DNA of 64,000 bases from Paragordius varius (Eukaryota > Nematomorpha), in assembly GCA_964247055.1 (NCBI GenBank), contig OZ176051.1:9114001-9178000 (forward strand), written 5' to 3'. The notes under the pieces were generated by a model that worked only from the letters and a program-made list of their open reading frames with translations, did not search any database and had not been told where the DNA came from. Positions 1 through 39,170 of this stretch are shown here, in pieces (position 1 is the first letter of the stretch; the number at the start of each line of letters is the position of its first letter). The translations under genes and the position numbers were made by a program.

Positions 1-288
1 TAATTTACATTATAAATTTTATATTATGAAACCTAACAATATAATATATATATCTTGTAGTTTAAATTGCGATTGAATTATTATATCAATTAAGCATAAA
101 AGGTATTTGTTTAGTCTGGACTAAAACCTATCGATAAATAAAAAGAGCCAATCAGTACTCTACACATAATAGATTAAAAGAAAATGTATACATGTAAACA
201 CAACAATTTTTTTTAGAACTCACAAAACATCCACTCTTTATTTTATTATTTTTATTAATTTTTTTTCATCAAAATTTTATCAACAAGT

Positions 289-369
289 ATGTGGATCTTT
301 CTTGTATTAATAATTATAACCCGATTTATTTTGGGAAAAGCGATTTGCATACTACTCATTTTGTTTTGA
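289..369 (+). pseudogene. Extra copy of the micro-exon gene leader exon (unit A)
   Basis: The reading begins MWIFLVLIII, nearly the same signal peptide as exon 1 of the micro-exon gene at 7367, and stops after 26 residues. From about codon 17 on it differs from the working exon, and I see no GT donor in the position used at 7428. The copy is therefore either a dead leader left by tandem duplication or the start of a very short hydrophobic peptide. It is preceded by the same CCAAT/TATCGATA block as the working copy. Whether it is transcribed cannot be told from sequence. Confidence 0.55.
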
Positions 370-1621
370 GTCCATTTGCAAATATAATGGGAAGATCGTA
401 CAAAATAACATTTATTTTTAATTGATTATTATCATTACATTCGAAAAAACTATTAATAAAATAATTTTTTATATTATTTTATGGTGAACAACCTTTAGGG
501 TTTGAAGGAAGATTTTAAGATTAATATTTAATTAATAACTCTAAGGTATTTTCTAGAATCAAATTTTTTTGCAAGTTCCCGAAATTGATATAATTAGCAT
601 ATTATATGTCATGTTAAGTTTTTCTAAAAATTATCCTCTTTTGTATCTACCCAATTTGAATAGGTTAAATAGCCAAAATTTATCAAATAAAAATTTATTA
701 ACAAAGGTTTTAATTACATATAAAGCCTAAACATACATATATAGTTTCCAAAATAATTTTCTCCATGTTTTAAAATCTGTCAAGTGTACACCACATTTAC
801 AAAATCCACAAGTTAACTTGATCATATGATTTTTATCACCTCCGAATCAAGTTTTATTGCTTGACTTAAGTCATCTAATGTTAAATTTTTTGATCATATG
901 AAGCAAGCAAGCCATGACTGAAAAAAAACTTAGTTAAAAATTATTTTATCACCCCACGCAATGTTTTAGTCTATGTACTAATTGTTGCGACCAGAGTTCT
1001 TCTAAATCAACATTAGTTATGTATTTTAATAAATGGTTTTTCGTAATACTTGATGGCCTATGATAGTCACCCCAATCCGTAAATAGAGATAAAAATATTT
1101 GCATGTTTAATTGATGAATCAATTAAATACTTAATAATCATACCTGCCCGCGTGAAAGGTTGGCTACCACTGCCTTATAGAGTTCATACTGGACTATGTA
1201 TTTTTCCGAAGATACGATTTTTTAGAAAAACTGGCATAAACTCAGAAGCAATAATTTAGATAATCAATCTATAATATATTCCATCTTAAAATATTCCACA
1301 CTCTACTCCTTATTAATAATAATAATTGTGTCAAGTTTTTGAGTTTGTCATTGCATAACAAAATTATTATAATAAGACATTTGTTTAAGACATCGAAACC
1401 ATTTTTCATATGTACTCCTCATATAAGCTGTTATTTTTATACAACTGTTTTTAAAAGAAAATTTAAATATAATTTGCTTTAATTAAAAAAATCATTAATA
1501 AATTTTTAAAAATGTGAACTGTACCCTAAAACATATTTTTTGATCCTTTTTATTTGCAACTTACTACGACCCATACTGGTTCCGGTTTCACCACCAAAAT
1601 CAGTGGTTCCCATATGTATTA

Positions 1622-2157
1622 TTAACACTTTGATTCAAATTGGGGTGTCTAAAGACCTGAGATCACTTTCAAGTTGATATTTTTATAAAAAATAGTGAAA
1701 GAACGGTTGCATTTTGTAAACCGATGCTTCTATCTTTATAAAAATTACATAAATAAGCCAAAATTACTGAATAAAATTTGGTTTTAAAAACAAAGTTCCA
1801 TATCATAGTACTTCGCTATTTTTATCTTACGACATTTTTTCAAAATATCTTGTATATTTGATTCTAACGCTAGCATTAATTTGATCACTTATAACACTGA
1901 TATAAACAGTAAAAAGCTGCATCATTTTTTATATTTAACAAATGACATATCATATGTACCAAATTATTACCTTGAAGTTTATCCATAATCTCAAGCTTTT
2001 TTAAATGAATATTTTTTTATATTTCTAATGCTATATTATAAAAAAGCAAATTTTTGTAATGGTTTCAGTTTCTCCATATTTTTAAATATTAAACAGGCCT
2101 GGGGTCCCCAAAGACCGATTGGAGGACGGAAATGAATGCGTTGTATCCAAGTGTTAA
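1622..2157 (-). mobile_element. TTAA-bounded MITE, copy in unit A
   Basis: It begins TTAACACTTTGATTCAAATT and ends with the reverse complement of the family's long end (AAGTGTTAA form). The sequence is an older copy of the family clustered at 50.6-54.6 kb, in reverse orientation. Confidence 0.65.
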
Positions 2158-4286
2158 TTATAAAAATTTATAGTACAAATTATTATTTAAATTTGCAAAA
2201 TGACCACCATAATTAAATATTGTTGTATATAAATTATTTTTTCTATCAAATGATGTTATGATAACTTTGTTTTTTTGTATGCTATAGAAATGAAATTTCT
2301 GTTGACATTTTTCATCTAAAAGCTTATTATTTATTAAAAAAATCACTCCTGATAAAAAACCATAAACTATATAGTGTAGTATTATAGCTTATGTTAAGGA
2401 AAAATACGATAAATTATCCAGACTATGCCTTGTTAAATTTGTGACTGTAAAATTTTAAAGTTACTTAAGCTAATTCTACCATAAATTTTTACTACTAAAC
2501 CATATACTATACAGTCTATAACCAATTATTCATAACAGAAACACTATATATAGGTGGTATTCAACTCGCACCCCAGGGGCTGTATGTAGAAGATTTTAAA
2601 CTGATTTTTTATGGCCATATAATTTCAAAATCAACATATCATTATGTAAGTTTATATTAGCAGGAATTGCGGCTTATCACATCATAATAGGTATAAATTT
2701 AGTGCCAATAATTAAAAAACAAGGATATCGCCATTTATATAATGTGATACTTAATTTACCGTACTCATATATGCTTCAAAGCCAAGTATTAAGTATAAAT
2801 ATACGCTACATATACATCTATATATTTATAAAAATGGAAAATGCTGGCTTTGTGATCTGGTACAGGAAAACCGGTAGATACATTCAAATCCAAATATCGA
2901 AAAAATATAATCATTAATTAATGTCTCGACAATAGCTTCGCCCTTTTTTGGAATTAGGTCCCCAGTTCGGGCCCACCCCGTGTGAAAAATGGGTTAAGTC
3001 AATTTTTTAGAGAACGTGTTAGACCATTCAATTTCAAATATGATTTTTGTTTACTTATTTTTGATCGCGCTGAACAAGGTCGACTCACTTTTTTGATTTA
3101 GGCCCTCTTTTTACCCGCTACCCCCTAAAATGTCACCTTTTTCAAAAAAAACAAAGTCCAAAAAATTAATTTTTTACTAAACCATATACTATACCGTCCA
3201 TAACCAATTATCCCTAACAGAAACACTATATATAGGTGGTATTCAACTGGCCAGGGGCTGTATGTAGAAGATTTTAAACTGATTTCTTATGGCCATAAAA
3301 TTTCAAAAATATTAAAATTTCATTATGTAAGGTTATATTAGCAGGAATTGCGGCTCATCACATCATAATAGGTATAAATTTAGTGCCAATAATTAAAAAA
3401 CAAGGATATCGCCATTTATATAATGTGATACTTAATTTACCGTACTCATATATGCTTCACAGCCAAGTATTAGGTATTAATATACGCTATATCTATATAT
3501 ATTTATATTTTCTCCAAACCTAATACCAAAGCCAGGAAATTCTCTGAGCTTTTGGCACTCGGCTGTCCGAAAAAGGTACCAAATATGTAATATTTAATAC
3601 AGAAGTCTTCCACCAAATAACAATTATTTACATTCGTTTGACCATATAATTAAGCCTGAATTTTCTTATAGTTATAATATGTTATAATCATAGCAACCTG
3701 ATGTCGTGAAGAAATTTGGATAAAAACCACTTATTATGAAAAACAATTAATGAAAAATAAGCAACCAAAATAGAATAGGTTTTAAATATTAAAAACAGGT
3801 TCCGAAACTGTTAATATTTTTAAGGTAGCAACTCGGTTTCGGTTCCCCTTTTTCGAACTAGTTCCATGAATTCTAATTTAAATTAACTTCTTAACAATAC
3901 AATTAATTTACAAAAGTTTTTAGGATGAAAGCATTCAAATTAGATAACCATTTATATATTCATATCAAATAATCGATCAATATACCATTATAGTTATATA
4001 ATTTACATTATAAATTTTATATTATGAAACCTAACATTATAATATATATATCTTGTAGTTTAAATTGCGATTGAATTATTATATCAATTAAGCATAAAAG
4101 GTATTTGTTTAGTCTGGACTAAAACCTATCGATAAATAAAAAGAGCCAATCAGTACTCTACACATAATAGATTAAAAGAAAATGTATACATGTAAACACA
4201 ACAATTTTTTTTAGAACTCACAAAACATCCACTCTTTATTTTATTATTTTTATTAATTTTTTTCCATCAAAATTTTATCAACAAGT

Positions 4287-4367
4287 ATGTGGATCTTTCT
4301 TGTATTAATAATTATAACCCGATTTATTTTGGGAAAAGCGATTTGCATACTACTCATTTTGTTTTGA
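4287..4367 (+). pseudogene. Extra copy of the micro-exon gene leader exon (unit B)
   Basis: It has the same leader as in unit A, 3,998 bp downstream, with the same 26-residue reading and the same lack of a splice donor after the signal peptide. The 5' flank, with its CCAAT box at 4146-4150, is conserved among all three copies. That fits duplication of promoter plus exon 1 as a block. Confidence 0.55.
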
Positions 4368-5617
4368 GTCCATTTGCAAATATAATGGGAAGATCGTACA
4401 AAATAACATTTATTTTTAATTGATTATTATCATTACATTCGAAAAAACTATTAATAAAATAATTTTTTATATTAGTTTATGGTGAACAACCTTTAGGGTT
4501 TGAAGGAAGATTTTAAGATTAATATTTAATTAATAACTCTAAGGTAATTTCTAGAATCAAATTTTTTTGCAAGTTCCCGAAATTGATATAATTAGCATAT
4601 TATATGTTATGTTAAGTTTTTCTAAAAATTATCCTCTTTTGTATCTACCCAATTTGAATAGGTTAAATAGCCAAAATTTATCAAATAAAAATTTATTAAC
4701 AAAGGTTTTAATTACATATAAAGCCTAAACATACATATATAGTTTCCAAAATAAATTTCTCCATGTTTTAAAATCTGTCAAGTGTACACCACATTTACAA
4801 AATCCACAAGTTTACTTGATCATATGATTTTATCACCTCCGAATCAAGTTTTATTGCTTGACTTAAGTCATCTAATGTTAAATTTTTTGATCATATGAAG
4901 CAGGCAAGCCATGACTGAAAAAACTTAGTTAAAAATTATTTTATCACCCCACGCAATGTTTTAGTCTATGTACTAATTGTTGCGACCAGAGTTCTTCTAA
5001 ATCAACATTAGTTATGTATTTTAATAAATGGTTTTTCGTAATACTTGATGGCCTATGATAGTCACCCCAATCCGTAAATAGAGATAAAAATATTTGCATG
5101 TTTAATTGATGAATCAATTAAATACTTAATAATCATACCTGCCCGCGTGAAAGGTTGACTACCCCTGCCTTATAGAGTTCATACTGGACTATGTATTTTT
5201 CCGAAGATACGATTTTTTAAAAAAACTGGCATAAACTCAGAAGCAATCATTTAGATAATCAATCTATAATATATTCCATCTTAAAATATTCCACACTCTA
5301 CTCCTTATTAATAATAATAATTGTGTCAAGTTTTTGAGTTTGTCATTGCATAACAAAATTATTATAATAAGACATTTGTTTAACACATCGAAACCATTTT
5401 TCATATGTACTCCTCATATAAGCTGTTATTTTTATACAACTGTTTTTAAAAGAAAATTTAAATATAATTTGTTTTAATTAAAAAAAATCATTAATAAATT
5501 TTTAAAAATGTGAACTGTACCCTAAAACATATTTTTTGATCCTTTTCATTTGCAACTTACTACGACCCATACTGGTTCCGGTTTCACCACCAAAATAAGT
5601 GGTTCTCATATGTATTA

Positions 5618-6150
5618 TTAACACTTTGATTAAAATTGGGGTGTCTAAAGACCTGAGATCACTTTCAAGTTGATATTTTTTAAAAAATAGTGAAAGAACG
5701 GTTGCATTTTGTAAACCGATGCTTCTATCTTTATAAAAATTACATAAATAAACCAAAATTACTGAATAAAATTTGGTTTTAAACAAAAATCCATATCATA
5801 GTACATCGCTATTTTTATCTTACGACATTTTTTCAAAATATCTTGTATATTTGATTCTAACGCTAGCATTAATTTGATCACTTATAACATTGATATAAAC
5901 AGAAAAAAGCTGCATCATTTTTTATATTTAACAAAGGACATATCATATGTACCAAATTATTACCTTGAGGTTTATCCATAATCTCAAGCTTTTTTAAATG
6001 AATATTTTTTTATATTTCTAATGCTATATTAAAAAAGCAAATTTTTGTAATGGTTTCAGTTTCTCCATTTTTTTTAAAATATTAAACAGGCCTGGGGTCC
6101 CCAAAGACCGATTGGAGGACGGAAATGAATGCGTTGTATCCAAGTGTTAA
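5618..6150 (-). mobile_element. TTAA-bounded MITE, copy in unit B
   Basis: It is the same insertion as at 1622-2157, duplicated with the tandem unit. It differs by a few small indels. Confidence 0.65.
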
Positions 6151-7076
6151 TTATAAAAATTTATAGTACAAATTATTATTTAAATTTGCAAAATGACCAC
6201 CATAATTAAATATTGTTGTATACAAATTATTTTTTCTATGAAATGATATTATGATAACTTTGTTTTTTTGTATGCTATAGAAATGAAATTTCTGTTGACA
6301 TTTTTCATCTTAAAGCTTATTATTTATTAAAAAAATCACTCCTGATAAAAAACCATAAACTATATAGTGTAGTATTATAGCTTATGTTAAGGAAAAATAC
6401 GATAAATTATCCAGACTATGCCTTGTTAAATTTGTAACTGTAAAATTTAAAGTTACTTTAACTAATTCTACCATAAATTTTTACTACTAAACCATATACT
6501 ATACCATCCATAACCAATATCCATAACAGAAACACTATTATAGGTGGTACTCAACTCGCACCCCAGGGGCTGTATGTAGAAGATTTTAAACTGATGTTTT
6601 ATGGCCATAAAATTTCAAAATCAACATATCATTATGTAAGTTTATATTAGTAGGAATTGCGGCTTATCACATCATAATAGGTATAAATTTAGTGCCAATA
6701 ATTAAAAAAACAAGGATATTGCCATTTATATAATGTGATACTTAATTTACCGTACTCATATATGCTTCACCGCCAAGTATTAGGTATTAATATACGCTAC
6801 ATATACATATATATATTTTCTCCAAACCTAAAACCAAGCGCCTAATATTATATTAGCCAGGAAATTATCTGAGTTGGCACTCGGCTGTCCGAAAAAGGTA
6901 CCAAATATGTAATATCCTTTTACGAACTAGTTTCTAGCCATGAATTCTAATTTAAATTAACTTCTTAACAATACAATTAATTTAGAATATAAAGTTTTGA
7001 GGATGAAAGCATTCAAATTAGACAGACATTTAAATATTCATATCAAATAATCGATCAATATACCATTATAGTTATA

Positions 7077-7366
7077 TAATATACATTATAAATTTTACAT
7101 TATCGAACCTAACAATATAATATATATATATCTTGTAGTTTAAATTGCGATTGAATTATTATATCAATTAAGCATAAAAGGTATTTGTTTAGTCTGGACT
7201 AAAACCTATCGATAAATAAAAAGAGCCAATCAGTACTCTACACATAAAAAATTAAAAGAAAATGTATAGATGTAAACACAACAATTTTTTGTAGAACTCA
7301 CAAAACATCCACTCTTCATTTTATTATTTTTATTAATTTTTTTCATTCAAAATTTTATATACAAGT
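7077..7366 (+). promoter_or_regulatory. Putative promoter and 5' UTR of the micro-exon gene
   Basis: This is the third copy of the block found at 1-288 and 3999-4286. It contains a TATCGATA palindrome and, shortly after, AGCCAATCAG, a good match to the CCAAT-box (NF-Y type) consensus, about 140 bp before the ATG. Conservation stops within exon 1 at about 7410. The role is inferred from position and motifs. No transcription start can be placed. Confidence 0.45.
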
Positions 7367-34501
<27,135 letters not shown>

Positions 34502-34506
34502 CAAAA

Positions 34507-34512
34507 AATAAA
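34507..34512 (+). terminator. Polyadenylation signal of the micro-exon gene
   Basis: AATAAA lies 6 nt after the MEG stop codon. It is the first canonical hexamer downstream. In so AT-rich a sequence this is only suggestive. Confidence 0.35.
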
Positions 34513-34723
34513 TTGTGAGCATTTATTATTTTATTTAATTTCTGATTCAAGTGTGCCGTAATTCTAGTTCCCTAATTCCGTAAAACAAACGAGAAATTTA
34601 TTAGATTTTATTTATATCGAATATTGGTTAACTGTCTTTCATTTTCAATAATGATTAATTTAAAACATTTAAGGTTTACTAGATTCTTATTAAATATATA
34701 AAATCAAACTCATCTTAGACAAT

Positions 34724-36256
34724 GGGCCTGCTGAATAAAAACAAGCACCTACTGGGTAATAGGTGCTTGATAGTATGTACCATTTTTTGAAAAAACATTG
34801 AATAAAAATAGGTACTTACTATCATGTACGTTCTTAAGTCTTTAGTATGTGTAAAATGTTTATTTTCATTTTGTTTTTTGTTAGTTTTCGATTTCATTCA
34901 TAAAATGCGTTTGAAAAATTCATAATGAAAAACTTTTGGAAAATAAATATCGATTAACTACCCATATTTTTAAATAAGGCATTTATTAATACACATTTAT
35001 TCATAAATACACAAAAAATAAATCAAAATAATGTATGAACAATTGAATCTCGTTTCATTTTGCCAGCCTTGAGTATTTGGGTCAGATCAATATTTGCTTC
35101 ACAATCCTCCACATATTCAATATCAATATATGAATTACTATCAAAATCTGTTAAGGGTTCGTTAATATATTTGGATACATTATGTAATATGGAACATGTT
35201 AATATAAGTTTTGGGATTCGTTCTAGACTTAAACGAATTTCGTTACCAAGTATAGGAAATCGGGTCTTCATCTGACCGAAAACCCGCGCTCGATAATGCT
35301 TCTTTCAGAACAATGTAATCTATTAAATTTTTTTTCTCGTTATCGATCATCGTATTTTTGAAGTGGATTAGGAGCCAGGGTGATATTGGATATCCATTAT
35401 CACCTAACAAACAGAAATCATTTTGTTTGCACATATATGACTAACAATCGTGTTTCGCCATATCCTTGAATCATGTACATGGCCATTGTGCATCTACGGA
35501 TGTAATTTCTGCATTGGCATTACATGTAAATTGTACATTGAGGGTACATCGACCCTTTCTATTTATATAGGCCTCAACATTTTTAGGTCTTAATATTTCT
35601 GAGTATGAACAATCAATGCAACCAATAGCAGTTGGCATTTTATATTTGGATAGCCATAATTTATTCGCCATATCAAGCTCTTCAATGACTTGGGAATTTT
35701 TACCCAATGAGATTTTGATACTATTTCGTCCATAACTTTAGGTATAATTTGCATAATGTGGAACTATGAACATTAAAATCATGTTCTATACCCGCTTGAT
35801 ATCCCGGATCTCCAAGAAATCTTAACACAAAATGTAGAATTATGATATTATAAATACCTCCATTTGCATCCTGGGAGTTAATTTCCTTAAAGATATATTT
35901 AATTTTAAACCAAAATATGAAAAGGTCATTTTATCTTGGTCATAACTCGAATTTGAATAATCGGTGGTTTTTTATATAGAAAATAGCTTCATTCAAAAAT
36001 ATTCACTCAAATATATAAAATTTAAATGTTTATAAAATAAAATTAAGGTCATTATAAAGTATATAAACTTAAATATTATACACAAAAATGAAATAATCGA
36101 AGAAAATGATATGATTGTGGACATTCTCGAAAAAAAACCAATATTTTTTAACAAAAGTAATAATCTCTGCTAATTGAACTCACAAAGCTTAAAATAGAGA
36201 AGGAAAAAAATTATTATTAATAATAAAACAAATAATATTTAATTAATATATTAATA

Positions 36257-36287
<31 letters not shown>

Positions 36288-36579
36288 GAATCATGTAATT
36301 TAAAAAACATTTATCTTAGGAATTTTATAAAACTATAACCGATATTATTTTAGGTGAAAAAATAATAGTTTTAAAATGCCATTTACCAGCTTAAAAAACC
36401 AGTAAGTACTAGGTAAAATTTGTAAAAAGACAATTTTTATTCAATGATATTTGTCAGTAAATACTGGTAAACATAGAACGTACTGGATAGTAAAAGCAAT
36501 ATATTTTTTTATTCAATACATAGCTAGTATATACTGGAAACTAGTTTTTAGTATATACTAGCTTTTATTCAGCAGGCCC
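34724..36579 (-). mobile_element. PIF/Harbinger DNA transposon, degenerate
   Basis: This 1,856-bp element has inverted ends GGGCCTGCTGAATAAAA and a 3-bp target duplication AAT (34721-34723, 36580-36582). Minus-strand reading gives HARBI1-type nuclease pieces: a helix-turn-helix-like LRFLGDPGYQAGIEHDF (about 35,810-35,730), IGCIDCSYSEI and YINRKGRCTLNVQ (35,471-35,707), LLGDNGYPISPWLL (35,243-35,434) and a piece with RIPKLILTCSILHNV (35,023-35,271). The pieces lie in different frames, and the usual GTH after IGCID is CSY, so it is not functional. No Myb-like second ORF is seen. TGAATAAAA-type motifs repeat inside both ends. It lies 220 bp after the MEG stop. Confidence 0.85.
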
Positions 36580-36994
36580 AATTTTCTAGTATACAACATA
36601 GGTGATACTAATGAAAAAAATAATTTGAATAATAGTAAAAAAGATTTAAAAAAACTATGTAAATCACAAATTTGGTTTCGGCAAGGGTCGATAGAAAGTT
36701 AATAAAACAAATACTAATAATATTACAAACATTGGAAAATTAAATAAAATAGTATATAAAATTATATGATTTGAGATTTATAAAATGGTTAAAACTTGTT
36801 TTTTTAACAGCCATTAGATCTCTTCTTGAACAACTTTAAATAACCATGGCATAAGACACGGTTTCATTATTATTAAAAAAGTATCGTAAAACCGGCGCTT
36901 CTCAAAAATTACTTCGAAAACCAGTTATATATGGCTGAGAATGCAGATAAAAGGCGATATAGGCGGTCAAAGATAATATTAATGTCTTTTAACA

Positions 36995-37029
<35 letters not shown>

Positions 37030-39170
37030 TTATTATATAAATTGGTAAAAAATACATATTCGAATCAGTTATACAGGGCTGAATTCGTACACCCATTAAG
37101 TTATAACATTTTCTATTTAAGATCTGTAATCAATACATTTGTGTTTTAATGTATGTATTAAAAGGTTCATAAATTTGAATTTTACGATTATGTTGAATTA
37201 CATTTCCAAATATCGAAAATCGACTCTTTCCCTAATGATTAGTTTTTTTGCGGTGTCTGCCTACATTTGAGGTTGGGTTTGTTTACTTTGCCACTCTACT
37301 TTTCTTAGTAAATTGATTTCATAGTCAATATGAATGATCCAAAAATAAATACCGGTCCGCTTGTTAATTAATTCAGTCATTTATGGTCGTAAGTTGTCTT
37401 CATGATTACAAATGTAAAATAGATGTTGTAACAAATCAATTTTGATAATTTAAAATGCATGAATAACATTTATACTAATTTAATTTGTTAAAACAACAAA
37501 TTTTTCATTTTTAGATAAAACTTAGGCTTAATATTATTGTTGTTCTTTTAAACAATAGTTGATTATTTAATTTAGATGTTGACTGTCATATGTAAACCGG
37601 TTCAGTATAAATCTACTTAAAATATTACGAAAATATTTAATATATTAAAGCCATCCATAAATATGGTGGCTTTTTCATGCAATTTTTTTAGGTTGATATC
37701 CAATTTTCATTCCAAATTTTAACGCGCATATTGTTACAGGGAAACATCTTACCCTTTCTTACATAGTATGCGGAGTAAAGTGATAATGAATTGTATAAAA
37801 TAATCGGACCATATAAAACGTACAAATTTTGCATAGCTATGCGCCATATATGCCGATACTTGCTTTAACGTTTCATTATCTCTCATTTTTGTCCACGATG
37901 ACATATGTTGTGGTTTAGTAACCCAGCTCAATCTTGTAAATAAACTACTGTTTTGAAATTTATTTTAGTTAAAATTGAATTATCAAACATTGTTTTCGTG
38001 TATTATAAAATGCTTTTATTTTTTTACAGTTTTGTGGCTTTTCTAGAAAATAGGACAGCTCCTAACAATATTAAATTGAACAGCTGATTTTAAAACCTAT
38101 AAATTGATGGAATTGAATTATAGCTTATAAATGTTTTACATTTTTTAACCATAATACATATTCAATTCTCTATTGTAAAGAGATTTATAAAATTTATAAA
38201 AAAATGGCGGCGAAAAAATTTGAGATGAGAATTTTTTAATAATTTTACATTTCTTAAAAAAAAAATGTTTGAATTATGCGCTTAAAAGGCTAAAGAACGT
38301 ATATTATTTCGGCCTATTACCTAGATACTTTTAATATATTAAAATTTTAAATCTTTAAAACTACCCCCAAAGGTCTTGAAGTGTTAAATAAAAAATAAAT
38401 AAGGACGTACACATTAAGGCCCCAGTTTGACTACTTAAGGTGTCCGACTGGTACACCAATGTACCTTGCCAGGAATCTCTAAATGGCTATTTTTTATCAT
38501 TATTATGAATGAAAATGCGAATCTTTAGATAACGAATGCGATTAAAGTCATCACCCTTAATTTTGTAAATTCATTGACAATTAACATTTATTAATAAAAT
38601 ATGTTATTTCATATATTTGCCCAATAGTAATTTTACACTGTTAAATAGTCGGTTTCTTATTATGTGCCATATAACAGTTAGTCCTTGGTTAATAAATCAA
38701 TATTTTTGGCTGTTCAAAACTTTCGTAGTTGTGTAACAATCATAGCGAAAAGGACACATCTAGATTATTATAATAAATTATGATATACACTATGTTACAG
38801 TAGGAATTCCATTTTAACAAGGATTCGTTTAAAAGTAATTGGAAATAAAATGGTAGAGGAATTACAAAAAAAATCTATACAAACAAAAAATGTGGATTGT
38901 ATAAAAATATCGATTTTTAGGCAATATTAATTTTTTGTTCAACAGCCAGCTAGTTAGCCACTGTCGTCCAAAATTAGAAAGCAGTTTTTACACTTTGGCT
39001 GAATCCTCTTATAGAAATATTGGAGATTATTAATTTTTCAAATATTACCTATATCACAATGGATTGGGACATAATTTATTTATTTCACATATATATAAAT
39101 ATAATTATTAAACATTTTCCATAAATGACAATAATATATCACACATATTATATTCTATATTGCTTGAATT
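36580..39170. other. Intergenic region between the Harbinger element and the two-exon gene
   Basis: It holds a (TA)n run at 36996-37025, one possible minus-strand exon (37749-37960) and, at about 38,010-38,400, a reverse copy of dispersed repeat beta (CAGCTGATTTTAAAAC...). Nothing else is recognised. No promoter motif for the gene at 39171 could be singled out. Confidence 0.5.
37749..37960 (-). other. Possible coding exon of unknown gene
   Basis: On the minus strand about 65 codons read open, with an ordinary amino-acid mix (TKPQHMSSWTKMRDNETL, then FIWSDYFIQFIITLLRIL). They follow an AACAG that could be an acceptor and end before GTAAGA, a good donor. No partner exons were found and no family is recognised. 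It may be a repeat fragment. Confidence 0.25.

Larger units (their letters stand above)
1..3998 (+). repeat. Tandem unit A of the leader-exon array
   Basis: This 3,998-bp unit recurs almost identically from 3999 onward, because window base 1 aligns with base 3999. It starts with an AT-rich promoter-like block and a leader exon with ATG at 289. It carries a reverse MITE copy at 1622-2157 and ends with a duplicated segment: the stretch around 2490-2830 reappears at about 3172-3510, offset 682 bp. Only that inner duplication and the spacer between its halves make unit A longer than unit B. Since the window opens at the repeat boundary, more units may lie upstream. I see no open frame of significance besides the leader. 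Confidence 0.85.
3999..7076 (+). repeat. Tandem unit B of the leader-exon array
   Basis: This 3,078-bp unit is near-identical to unit A but lacks unit A's inner 682-bp duplication and spacer. It contains the promoter block, a leader-exon copy (ATG at 4287), the same reverse MITE copy (5618-6150) and one copy of the segment that is doubled in A. It is followed directly by the third copy of the promoter block, which leads into the functional gene. The shared MITE at the same relative position means the MITE inserted before the unit was duplicated. An open frame on the minus strand at 5502-5786 overlaps the MITE and is not considered a gene. Confidence 0.85.
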
